Source of the DNA: Molossus alvarezi
Lineage: Eukaryota; Chordata; Mammalia; Chiroptera; Molossidae
Length of the DNA: 64,000 nucleotides
Direction: 5' to 3'
NCBI GenBank assembly: GCA_037176705.1
Contig: CM073885.1
Location: 218,624,290-218,688,289, forward strand
In this document: positions 24,201-36,700 of the stretch, one piece after another
Position numbering within the stretch: the stretch's first letter is position 1
How the letters are laid out: the number at the start of each line of letters is the position of its first letter
Made by a program: the position numbers and the translations under genes
Notes under the pieces: model-generated
Seen by the model: only the letters and a program-made list of their open reading frames with translations
The model's database searches: none
What the model was told of the DNA's origin: nothing

Positions 24201-27200
24201 GCTACTACATTAGCAACACTGCAACACCTGGTTCTCCTGGAAAGTGGCGAACTAGGAAAGAGTTGGGGTGGAAGCAACCCAGCCAGGCTCCTCCACCCCA
24301 CAGGAGCTCTGCTCTCTGCTCTCACCCGAAGGCTGCCCCTTTTCTCCCACATCCCTCCCCCCTCGGTTTCCTGTCACTCACTAGTTATCTACTCAGCTTC
24401 TAGGGGAACAAGAGTCATGTCAGTTCCGCTCGGCTTCTTGTTTCCTGAACTGTTGTACATAAAAAGGGAACAGCCTCTGCAATTTTTCTCTTCATTTCCC
24501 AAACTCTCTGTATTAAACCCAAAAGCATTTGCACAACCACACAAAGCCAAAAGGATTGCACCGAGCGTCCTTACTTCGTTTTAGCTGGGGAAAGCTCCTC
24601 AGACACAGGATCTCCGTGAATTTGTCTTCATCCGTGCCCCAGCGGTTCTCACCAGCATTGTAGAGAATCTGGGGGACAGACGTCAATGTTCTATGGATAC
24701 AGCTCTCTTTCTCTCTCTCTTTTTTTTTATCCTCACCTGAGGACATTTTTCCATTTTTTGTACAGATAGAGTGGGAGGGAGAGAGGGGAAGAGAGAGAGA
24801 GAGAGAGAGAGAGAAACATCGACGTGAAAGGGACAATCAAGTGGCTGCCACCGGCACGACCAACCAGGGCCGGGGACAAACTGCAGCAGAGGTACATGCC
24901 CTTAGTGGGAACCGAACCCGGGTCTCTCTGGACCGCAGGCCGACGCTCTAACAGCTGAGCCAAACCGGCCAGGGCTCTTTCTCTCTTTTTGAAGAGGTGG
25001 AAAGGGAAGCATGGGAAGTTTCCTCTGTTTCAGAGTCAGTGAGATAATCACTCAAGTCTCTCACGCATGTTTAGCAGACTAGACATCTGAGAGCTGGGGT
25101 GGCAGGAGCTAGGGGAACAAGAACCCCGACTGGGGAAGGCAGAGGGCTGGGGCTGGATGCTCCCCGCCTTCAGGCTTCTCCTTCAGACAGGACAGGAGAC
25201 AACAGCCCCAGCGGGTGCCACGGAAATGAGAAGGTAGACTAGGTGGGGAGGTCATAGTTAAAGGAGATGTTTTCTTTGCTCTGTTACTGACCTGGGCATC
25301 CTTTTTGGCCAGCTGCTCATCCACTTTTAGACTTTCATCTCTTCTGCCCTAAACAAGGAAGATAAAAGCAAGGTAACCCTTTTAAAGACTGAGGATTCTG
25401 ACACTCGGTATCCCACCAGCAGGGCAAGTGAGGGTCACCTCCAGCAGAGGTCAAGTAACACAGAGGACTCAGGCTCCCGGGCTCCAGTTCTGGCCCTGTC
25501 ACTGAATAGCCATGACATTTGTAGCAAATCACACAACTTTCTGAGCCTCAGTTTCCTACTCTGAAAACTCAAAGATCGTAAGGGAATAAAAAGACAAGCC
25601 ACAGACTGAGAGAAAATATTGTTGGCAAACATATATCTATCTGATATAGGACTTGTATCCAAAATACATGAAGAATTCTTTTTTTTTTTATTCTCACCTG
25701 AGAACATTTTTTGATATTTTGTTCAGATAGAGTGGGAGGGAGAGAGAGAGAGAGAGAAACATCGACATGAAAGGGACACATCGAGTGGCTGCCACCCGCA
25801 CGACCCAACCAGGGCCGGGGACAAACTGCAACCGAGGTACGTGCCCTTAGCGGGAACTGAACCCGGGTCTCTCTGGACTGCAGGCTGACGCTCTAACCGC
25901 TGAGTCAAACTAGCCAGGGCTATACAAAGAATTCTTAACATTCAACAATAAGATAATAAACAACCCAACTGAATAATGGGCAAAAGATCTGAGCACACAT
26001 CAGTTACTCAGATGATAAAAAATCACATGAAAAGATGCTCAACATTCTCTATCATTAGGGACTTGCGAATCAAAACAGTAAGATACTTATTAGAATAGCT
26101 AAAATCCAAAACACTGACACCACCATGTTGCTGGCAAGGATCGCAGCAACAGGAACTCTCATTCATTGCTGGAGGAATGTAAAATGGTACAGCCACACAG
26201 TTTGGCAGTTTCTTAACAAAACTAAACATACCTGTACCATACAATCCAGCAATTGCACTCCTTGGTATTTACCCAAAGTAGTTGAAAACTTATATTTACA
26301 TAAAAACTTGCACATGACTGTTCACTAAAATTTGTATTTATAATTGCCCAAACTTGGAAGCAACCAATATGCCCTTTAACCGGTGAAACATCCTGTAGTA
26401 TACTCATATAATGGAAGAGTATTCTGCGATAAAAAGGCAATGAGCTATCAAGTCATGAAAAGATACTTAGCATATTGCCAAGTGAAGAAGCCAATCTGAA
26501 ATGACTACACACTGTATAATTCCAACTATATGAGAGTCTAGAAAAGGCAAAATCATCAAGACAGTACAATGATCAGTTGCGAGGGGTTCAGAAGGAGGAA
26601 GAGAGAGAGATGAACAGTTGGAGCACAGAGTATTTTTAAGGCAGTGAAACTATCCTGTATGATACTGTAACAATGGATACATGACATTACACATTTGTCA
26701 AAACTCACAGAATGTGTAACACCAAGAGTGAACCCTATTGTACACTATGAACTTTAGTTAAAAATAATAACATAAGAACGTATCAGTATTCATTTAACTG
26801 TAACAAATGTACCACTCTAATGCAATATGTTAATAATAGGGGAAATAGTGAGGAGGTGGGAGGAGGGACATATGGGGGCCCTCTGTACTTTCTGCTCAAT
26901 TTTTCTGTAAACCAAAACTTCTCTAAAAAATAAAGTCTATTAAAAAAAAACAAAAACCCTCAGCCATGGCTGGTTTGGCTCAGCAGTTAGAGCGTCGGCC
27001 TGTGGACCAGAGGGTCCTGGGTTCAGTTCCTGCTAAGGGCATGTACCTGGGTTGCAGTTTGTCCCCGGCCCTGGTTGGGTCGTGTGGGTGGCAACCAGTC
27101 GATGTGTCTCTCTCACATCGATGTTTCTCTCTCTCTTGTCCCCCTTCTCTCCCTCCCGCTCTATCTGAAAATAAATTCAAAAATGTCCTCTAGTGAGGAT

Positions 27201-27590
27201 AAAAAAAAATAAAATAAATCACAAACAAAAAAATACCCACTTCAAAGATCCCCACCAGCTCTACTGCTGAAAGCTCTGTGGCGAAGTGTGTGGACTGATT
27301 GCCTGAGTTATTTGGAAAATTATAGGTAAATGAAACATTTGACTATAATATTTAAAATGAATTTTAAATTTTTTCAAACATTAGCTCCTTTGCATGATTT
27401 ATCTGCTGCTTTTCAGTGCTGCTGATTCCCTACTGTTAGTTTGTTTGCCTTCTTATTCTCTCATCATGCACTCTGTTCCAGTCACAAATGGCGATTATCA
27501 TTGATTTAATAATAATAAGCTGCCAACACCACATACTGATTACTTTCTATGTGCTAAGTACTTCATATCATCTATCTATCTGTCTATCTG

Positions 27591-27639
<49 letters not shown>

Positions 27640-30600
27640 GCAGCATCCTATGAAGTTAGTACAATTATTACTTCAATTTTACTGTTGTGAAAACAAGGGC
27701 TTTGAGGTTTAAAGTAATATGTCCAGACACATAAAGCTAGTAGGCAACAGAGGAGCATAAGATTCTAGGTCTGTTTGATTCCCAAACCCTACCCGGCTGC
27801 CTCCTGTGCATGTATGTGTGCCGTATGCACACACACAGATGTGCACACACCAAGGACACAAACACAGATGTGCACACACCATATGCACACATGGCTACGC
27901 ACACACCATGTGCACACACACAGATGTGCACCCACAGATGTGCACGCACCATATGCACACACACTGACATGCACACTCTGTGTGCACACACACGGATGTG
28001 TACTTTTGAATATAAACCTCTGAGGGTATATGTCTGCAGCAGTGCCCCATAAATTGGGTTTGTAGTTTTAACATTCAAAAGGTTTTCACCATTTAAAAAC
28101 AAATAAAACCAAAATTAGGATAACTTGTTTCCCAGTAGCATATGCCTCACTTTGACAAGTGCTGTTTCAGCCCTCAGACGCAGACCACTGTTGGGGTTCT
28201 CTCACCATTACAGGCTGTGTAAATCAGCTGAAAGAGGCAGTGATATGGGGCTTAAATTATTTCCTCTCTTACTCACATCTGTGATTACAGCTCATCCTTG
28301 ACCTTGCCACCTTTATTATAAAGTCATGAGCCTCCTAAAAACAGCAAGGTGTGGTCTCATTTAGTCACATGGTGATGAGTGATCTAGCAACTCTTCCAAA
28401 GGTACAAGGACAAAGTTGCAGCAAGTCATTTTTTAAAAATCCCAAGACTGTTATAGCCATCTTGGTAGATAATTTTTTCTGTAGCATGTTTTGTACTTAA
28501 TTTAAATGCTAATAAAAGAAATATATATTCTTTGGAGTCCAGAGAAAATAAACATGTTCTTAAAATGGAGACACTTGTAATGTAAATGAACAGTTATTTT
28601 ATTTCAGATGAATTATCAGAACATTTCTAATGTATTGTGAAACCTGATCTAAACACTTTTAATCCACATACTGACCATAAAACGATTTTTGTTACATGAT
28701 TATGTACACTTCTCTGATGATGGCTAAACATTATATTGCTTAGCAGCAATGCAAATGCAAAGTGGGCAAGTCATTTCATAAGGAAAATCGCAAGCTCATT
28801 ATCTCAGTCTGGTCATGTCTAAGCTGTCTACTAATTATCGCTGAGCATACAGCTTACTGGGGAATTAAAAAATAAACAAATAAACCTTACATCTGCCAAA
28901 GTCAACAGAGCTTTCCGGAAGTCCCCAGATGTTTCCGAGCTAATGTCATCTCCAAGACTCTTCTTGTAGACTGAAACCAAATAAGAATGAAATTAAGCCT
29001 TGACAAACTGAAAAGTATTATTATAAACCAGAGAAAAACTTAAATGTCAATGTTGGCAAGAAATGAGTACCTGATAAAATAAATATTGCCTTTTTAAAAA
29101 AGAACTGCCTGGTGTTCTTCTGAGATGGATGCACTGTTATGACTGTTACCAGTGTGTTGTGGTAGAAGGGCAGGAGCAGAGAGAATTGCCATTCTGGATC
29201 AAATCGTGGTCCATTTCATCTGACCATGGCACCAAGGACCATGCACACAGTGGGACAGCCTGAGTGGGCTAGCTGCTAGTTTTCCTTCCAATTTCTATGA
29301 TCTCTTTCTTCCATAGTAAAAGAACCCTCATCTTGAGCAAAGCACAATGCACAGAGCTTAAGGACAACATTCTCAGCTTTCCTCTTAGCTAGGTGCAGCT
29401 CCGTGACTCCGCTCTCGTCAGTGAAATGCAGGCGCACAAATGTGGCATGGCTGAGAAATCTCTGTCAAGGCTGGCTCGTCCTTCCTCCATCCTCGTGCCG
29501 GCCTGTGGATGGATACCTGGAGCTCAGGCAGCCATCTTGCACTCTGAAGATAAGGACTACATTTTTTCAAAAATATGTTTTTATTGATTTTAGAGAGAGA
29601 GGAAGGAAGAGGGAGGGCGGGAGAGAGAGAGAAATATCAAAACATCAATAGGTTGCCTCCAATACACCCCCTACTGGGGATGGAGCCTGCAACCCGGGCA
29701 CGTGCCCTGACTAGGAATCGAACCAGCAACCTTTTGGTGCCTGGGACGATGTTGAACCAACTAAGCCACACCAGCCAGGGCAGACCTACATCTTAATGAT
29801 GGCATAAAAGTAAGCAGGAAGGGGCCTAGATTCCTGAAAGTTCTGAGGAGCTATCATTTCAGTCCTTGAACTGCCTATCTCCAGACCTCTTGTACGTATG
29901 GGGAAAATACATGTATGCCTTATCTGAGCCATGTAAATTTTTTGTTTTATTGATGCATGCAGCTAATTGCATTATTTGACACCTCTCAAAGGAAAGCTAC
30001 CATAAAACATACTATTTTTGCATAACAAATGACAACTGTATGCTCACATATTTTAGTGCTGACTAGTTGTAGCTCCTTTTGCATAGCTGGTTCTGTGCAG
30101 TGTCCACCGACTTTAAATCCCTGTTCTGTTCCATCCATGTCTCACAGTGACCCTCATGGAGCCACACACCGGGGTGTAGCTGACACCAGGTGGCTGTTTG
30201 AACTCTGCCTGCGCCATTCTCAAGGGCTCTATAAGTTAGTCATATGAATGCTTGTCCTTCTGAATCAATAAAAGAATTATAGAAAGTGGTAAGAGATTAC
30301 TTAATAGCAAGAACTGTGTGGAGTTCAAAACATGATTTAGTCTCTTTTTTTGAAATCTATAATTTTTCTAGAGCAGTTCAAATAAGCAAAACTCACTATA
30401 AATATAAATGATCTAAGTAGTAATAATATCAAGTAGGCATCATTTTACCTAATAGTCTGATATTGTTACATCTAAACTTCACTTTAATTAGAAAAACAAT
30501 TTATTTAAAAATATCAAGCCAACCCTGGTCAGTTTGGCTCAACAGTTAGAGTGTTGGCCTGTGGTCCAGAGAGACCTGGGTTCGGTTCCTGCTAAGGGCA

Positions 30601-30674
30601 TGTACCTTGGTTGCAGTTTGTCCCCGGCCCTGGTTGGGTTGTGGCAGCAACTCGATGTGTCCCTTTCACGTCGA

Positions 30675-30724
<50 letters not shown>

Positions 30725-33700
30725 CCACTCTACCTAAACAAAAAATGGAAAAATGTCCTTGGGTGAGGATAAAAAAAAATAATAATAAAATAAATAAAAT
30801 AAATATCAAGCCAAAGAATAAAGCTCTCATTTGTTAGAATTTGGGGAAGTATTTTATACATTAGCGTCATCGACATTAGACCTTATAATCATCTCATGTA
30901 GCTTCCCCGCACCTTCCTTAACCCCAGATATTTTGCAAGAAATAAGAATATGATACAAAATGCCTAGTTCCTTCCTGAGGGCCGAGCTGATAGCTCCTTG
31001 GATGGCTTTCTCACGCACGGGTCGCCCTTTCACGTTGTATGACCCCATCACTCTTGCTACAGCTGACTGCGGCAGGGTCGGCATCTGACATACTATAGGT
31101 GACCTAAGAGGTGACCCGATCGGAGAATGTTGCCCAACATAATGCTCTCTACTTCCTAAGGCCACTGAATCTTCTCCCTTAGGGAGTGATCTATCAAGAG
31201 AAAGAGACAAAGACAAGAGAGTAGCAAAAAAGTGAAAAGACTCCCAGAAATAAGGCACAAAACAGAAGCCAAGAAAACCAGAAACCACGGGCAAATACAA
31301 GCTTTGAGCAGACGAACACCCTGTGGTAAGGGAAGAGAAGGTACTCGGCAGTGTCAAAAGCAAAGAAGCAGAGGGAGGAGAAAGAGTTTCTGTGATAAAA
31401 ACATCAGCACGGGCGCAATGGATGCCTGGTGCTGGGAGAGGGACCAGACAGCTGTGTCCCTGGAGGTGTGCTGCTGTGTCCTGAGTCTCTTTAAGTTTGG
31501 TGATACATAACTGGGACTATTTCCTTCCTTCACATTTTGTGTATCGTGAATCCCTACTAACCACGGTGACCTGTGTGCAGTTCCATTCCTTCTAGCCTCA
31601 CAGAGCTGTTTATCACGGCATCTAGTACCTTTGAACTACTGCCACTTGTCATGTTCACAAAATAGTCCTAAATGCTAGAACTTCCCCTGGGTTCCTAAGA
31701 TCCCAACCTCAATCTTGAGGATATTCATGCAATAAACATTTGAATTTGCCTTCCCTTGTTCTGGGCACCAGAACCACAGCCACGAACAAATCAGACCAGC
31801 TTGCTGGGCTCCAGGGGGCCACCCTGTGGCAGGTCAACTCACGGAGCAGTAACTTTCTAAGGACACCAGGAAGTAACAAGGAAGCGTGGTACAAAGCCCC
31901 TGGCTCTGATGCTTTATTATGTGAAAATCTTGTTGAACTGACAGAACCACAGTTTTTAAAAAATATGTTTTTATTGATTTTTTTCTTTTTGAGAGAGAGA
32001 GAGGAATGAAGGGAGAGATAGAAACATCGATGTGAGAGAGAAACATTGATTGGCTGCCTCCTACACTCCCACTACTGGGGATCAAGCCTGCAACCGGGGC
32101 AGGTACCCAGGAATCGAACCGGGACCCCTCAGTCCATGGGATGACACTCAATCCACTGAGCCACACCAGCCAGGCTGATGGAACCAAATTTTTAAAACAC
32201 CTACAATGTACCCATTTTGCCCATTAAGCAATTATCTTATCTACTCCAAATTTACCTCTCTATACCCTGTTTTATGGAGCTGGGTTTGGGACTCTGCAAA
32301 TTACATGTATCTTCTGTACCCACCCCCAATACTCTGTGAAGTTACCAATGCAGTGGGGTGAGGTGGGGGCACCAGAGGGAGACGGGGAGGCAGGAGGAAG
32401 AAAGAAGAACATGCTATTTGCTTGCTCTTCAGTCCATGTTAACCCAGTGAAGGGCTTTCTCCCTGACAGCAGCAGTTGTCCCCAGGCTTCTAGAAAAAGT
32501 CACTTTGCACCCCCATGGGTGTCAGCGCCAGCCAGATGGAAGCCTTTTGCAGAGATCTGAACTCCAGCTCCTTAAGCCTCTCCTCTGAGCTGCTAGTGTC
32601 TGAGAACCCAGCCTCTTTCCTGTGCTGTCCCAGCCCTGGGGGTTTACCTCTGTGCTACACCTGTGTGCCCTGTGTGCTTTTTCCATCCTCCAAAAGGTGT
32701 TTAAGCAATTCTCTACATCGAATTCTTCTGTTAAAATAGCAAGTCCTATTTCTGTTTTTCTCACTAGACCCTGGTTAACACATCAACAATGAAACAATCA
32801 CTTACCTATCACTGAGGTATTTACCTTCTAACGAGAATTTCTCAAAGTGGCCTCTCTGAGCCCCACCTGGGGGCCAGTATGTCCCTATTCAGACCTCTCC
32901 CACTGCAGATGCTGCCTGGCACACAAACACAGGGACCAGGGCTCCCCTCAGGGACTTGGAGCGTGTTACAGAGGCTGATCTATAATGCAGCATTGGACTG
33001 GCATTTGTCCCTAGTTCCTGGGAAGTTACCTCTAAATCTTTAGCATTTCCCAATAATAGACATGTCCTTGCCATTTGTGGCAGGTCTCATGAACCACATC
33101 TGGGTTTTTGCTGACAAGGTGACTCAGGATCTGAGTGATCAGGAGCTGGTCACACCAGAAAGACCAACCATGTGATTGGAGGATTCCGGTTTTGAGCCAC
33201 ATGGTATGGGCCTGACCGCTAGGGGGAGAGGGACTGGCGATGGAGTTTAGTTATGTGGCCAGTGGTTCAATTGATCATGCCTGTGTAATGAAACCCCAAT
33301 AAAAACTCTGGAATCCACAGCTCAGGTGATCTTCCCTAGTTGGTGATTATATATCGATGTGCTGGGAGGCTCCTGCATCCTGAGGACACAGAAGCTTTGC
33401 ATGTGGGACCCTCCCAGACCTCTCCCTATGCAGCTCTTCATTTGACCAGCCCTGATTTGTATTCTCTATAGTAAAACTCTAATTGTGAGTATAGCACTTT
33501 CTTGAGTTCTATCAGTCATTCCAGTGAGCTACCGATCCTGAGGGAATAGCGAGAATCCCTGAATTTGTAGCCATTTGGTTAGAAGTGCATGGAGCTTGGG
33601 AATACCTGAATCTGTGGCTGGTTTCTGATGCAGGGGTAGCCTTGTGGGGGCTGTGCTCTAACCTGTGAAGCCAGGCTAACCCTGGGCAGTTAGATCAGAA

Positions 33701-36700
33701 TTGCATTGCAGGGGCTTTCTAGTTTTTACATAGCTGACAGACTATTAGGACTTCAGCTAATTATACTGAATCCACATGCTCAACACATTCTCTAAGTGGG
33801 TCATCTAATTTCCCACACCAAAAGTCATGAGGCTGATCTAAGTGGTTTTTAACATATATTAATACACAGTGATTTCAGTCCCTTACATTCATGAAATTAG
33901 TTGATTCAATTAAGCAGTGATTGCTGAGAGCAAAAGGCAAAGTATTAAGCCATTGTTATGTAGCAGTTTCTAGCTCAATTGTTTTCAATTTTTCTCTGAA
34001 AATGCACAGACTTTAGCCCATTTTAGAATAAAGCCTCCCTTCAATGTCTTGCCTTCTCAAAGGCCTGGTGAAGAAGAGACTGGTGGGCTTCTGGGAAAAG
34101 CAGCATTAGCTCATGTACACGTGAATGGCGGCAAAGGTAAGCAGGCTCAGGTATGTGTGAATGGTGGCAAAGGTAAGCAGAATAAGATCACCTGTGTAGT
34201 AGGCTTGAGAGATTTCCTTCATCTGCCTGCTTGTCCTGGTGGTTAAGATTTCAATCAATGCATCTTCATTTGTTCCAGCACCCTGAAAAGCAAATCTATT
34301 TCAGGAACACTTAAAAAACTTAATTTCATGCATTTCAGTCTTAGTATCTTATTTTATATGGATATAAAGAACAGTTTTGAATAAATGAACATAAGATTCT
34401 ATATGGATCTAAGGCAGTTTACTAATATTCCATATTTTAGTATTAAATAATATAAATCATGTGGAGTAACTGACATCAAAATTTCCCCCAAATTTTCTAT
34501 ATGCTGATATAAAAATCAACTGAATAATTCTAGGAAGAAATAGCATAAAGGGAAAAGCCTACGCCACTCAAGATCGGAAGTGAGCACTCAAACACGCCGT
34601 TATATTTAGGAAGGGCTCTGCTATTCTTTTCAGCGAGTTCATCCCTATACCAAAGGACTAGGCTGGTCAGCATGTATTGTCCTCTTCATTCAGGGAGATT
34701 TTAAAGCCTCAATAATGTACAATGAGCCCGCTGGTTTGGGGACTAGTTCCCCCTGAGCTTTGGTCTATATTGAGATCACTGAATCACACTGTGACTCCAA
34801 GAGAAGCCATTTACACTAGGACTTGATCAAATAAGACCAATGCAGCATACGAAAGAGGCTGACTTCTGTCCCTCTGTGGCAGATTCCAAGCTGTCCTCCT
34901 CTCTCTCTCCTTTAGAAAGTATTAATTAATTTAAAATTTTAAATACACTATTTTTTTAGAGCAATGTCATGTTCATAGCAAAACTGAGTCGGCCCAATAA
35001 TCTTTTATCTTCCTTGCTTAGTAATCAAACTCTAATTTTTAACTTAGCACATAGCTACCCAAATAAATACTACATATCTCTGCTTCCCTTAGAGCCAGGT
35101 TTATCCATATAACTGGATTCTCATCAATGGAATATAAGTGAAGTACCACATACAGTTCCTGATAGTCCTCAAGGATCAGGGATGCACCTTCTTTGTGCCT
35201 TACTCTGTTTAGCTTGGATGAAGACATAGTGTCTGGACTTAAACTGGATCCTTGTTAAACTGGGATGTTTGGAAGAGGGCAAAGGGGAGGTGAGGGTGTG
35301 ATTGCTTTTTTCTTTTTAATATGTTTTATTGATTTTTTTAGAGAGAGAGGAATGGAGAGAGATCTAAATATTGATGTGAGAGAGAAACATCGATCAACTG
35401 CCTCCTGCACACCCCCTACTGGGAATCGAGCCTGAAACCCTGGCATGTGCCCTGATGGGGAATTGAACCAGGACCTCTTAGTCCACAGGATGACACTCAA
35501 TCCACTGAGCCACACCGGCTGAACAGGTTGTGATGGTTTCGTGTGTCATCTTGGCCAGGCCACAGTCTTCAGTTATTTAACCAAATGCTAATTAGGTGTT
35601 GCGATGAAGGTGTCTTGTAGATACACGTGAAGTCCATTATCAGTTGATTTTAAGTGAGGGAGATTTTCTCGGGTATTTTATGTGGGCCTCGTTTAGTCAG
35701 TTGAAAGGCTGTATGAGTAGACCTGAGACTTCTCTGAAGAAGAAAACATTCTATCGGTGGACAGCGGTTCTAGCTTGTGCCAAGAGGTCAAGCCTGCCCT
35801 TCAGATTTTAGATCTGCCAGCTCCATAATCATGTAACCAATTCCTTGCAGTAAATATTTTAATATATATCTCCTGCCTATTGGTTCTGCCTCTCCGGGGA
35901 ACTCTGATACAGAGAGAGTTTTTAAAAGTCACGACATAGACAGGAGCCAGACTCTGCTGGAAAATGAAGGTCATGGTAAGGAGTTTAAATTTTAAGTATT
36001 CAAATCCATAGGCGATTTATGCAGCTGAATAATATGATCAATTCTAAAAATAACTTTATAAAAATTATTTTGGCTATTCTGTGTGAAAAAATTTGAGATG
36101 TACAAAAATGGGGGCAAAGGGACCAATTAGGAGGCCATTGGTATGGTCCAGTCAAGAGATGATGGTGGTTGACCTAGAATATTAGCAATGGATTTTGAGT
36201 GATGTGCTCTCATTTTTGATAATGCTTGGAGAAGAGCTAATGGTTCTGCAGATAGGTTTGTAGATTTGGGAGCTCTTAAGAATGAGGGAAATCTAGGTCT
36301 TTGGCCTACGTCATGGGGTTGATGATGGTGCAATTCAATCTGAATGACAACAAAATACAGAATTTGACTTCTCAGGTCAAGAAATGAACAAAACTAGAAT
36401 ATGACAATACCCTCTCAGCCCAGGATCATGTGGGCTCAAGGTTCTACAACTCCTTCCATTTCAGGGTTGTTCTACCAATTGGAGAGCACAGAATCAAAAT
36501 GACATCCAAATCTACGACATTTACACCCATATTTCAAGTGTGTAGTGGAAGAAAGTCACTATTTTTGGGACATGGTCAAATCCTGGGCAGAAGTGGCTTG
36601 TGTAGGGCTCATACCTTCATGGACTTCTTCAGCTGCTTCGCATCAAACATTGCTGGGGGAGTCACGAGGGCCACCATGAGATGCTCGAAGTGGCCAGAGA

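Noticed and set aside
27824..28002. Cys/His-rich frames resembling zinc fingers
   Set aside because: The residues come from a CA-rich minisatellite. Spacing is irregular and no finger motif is present.
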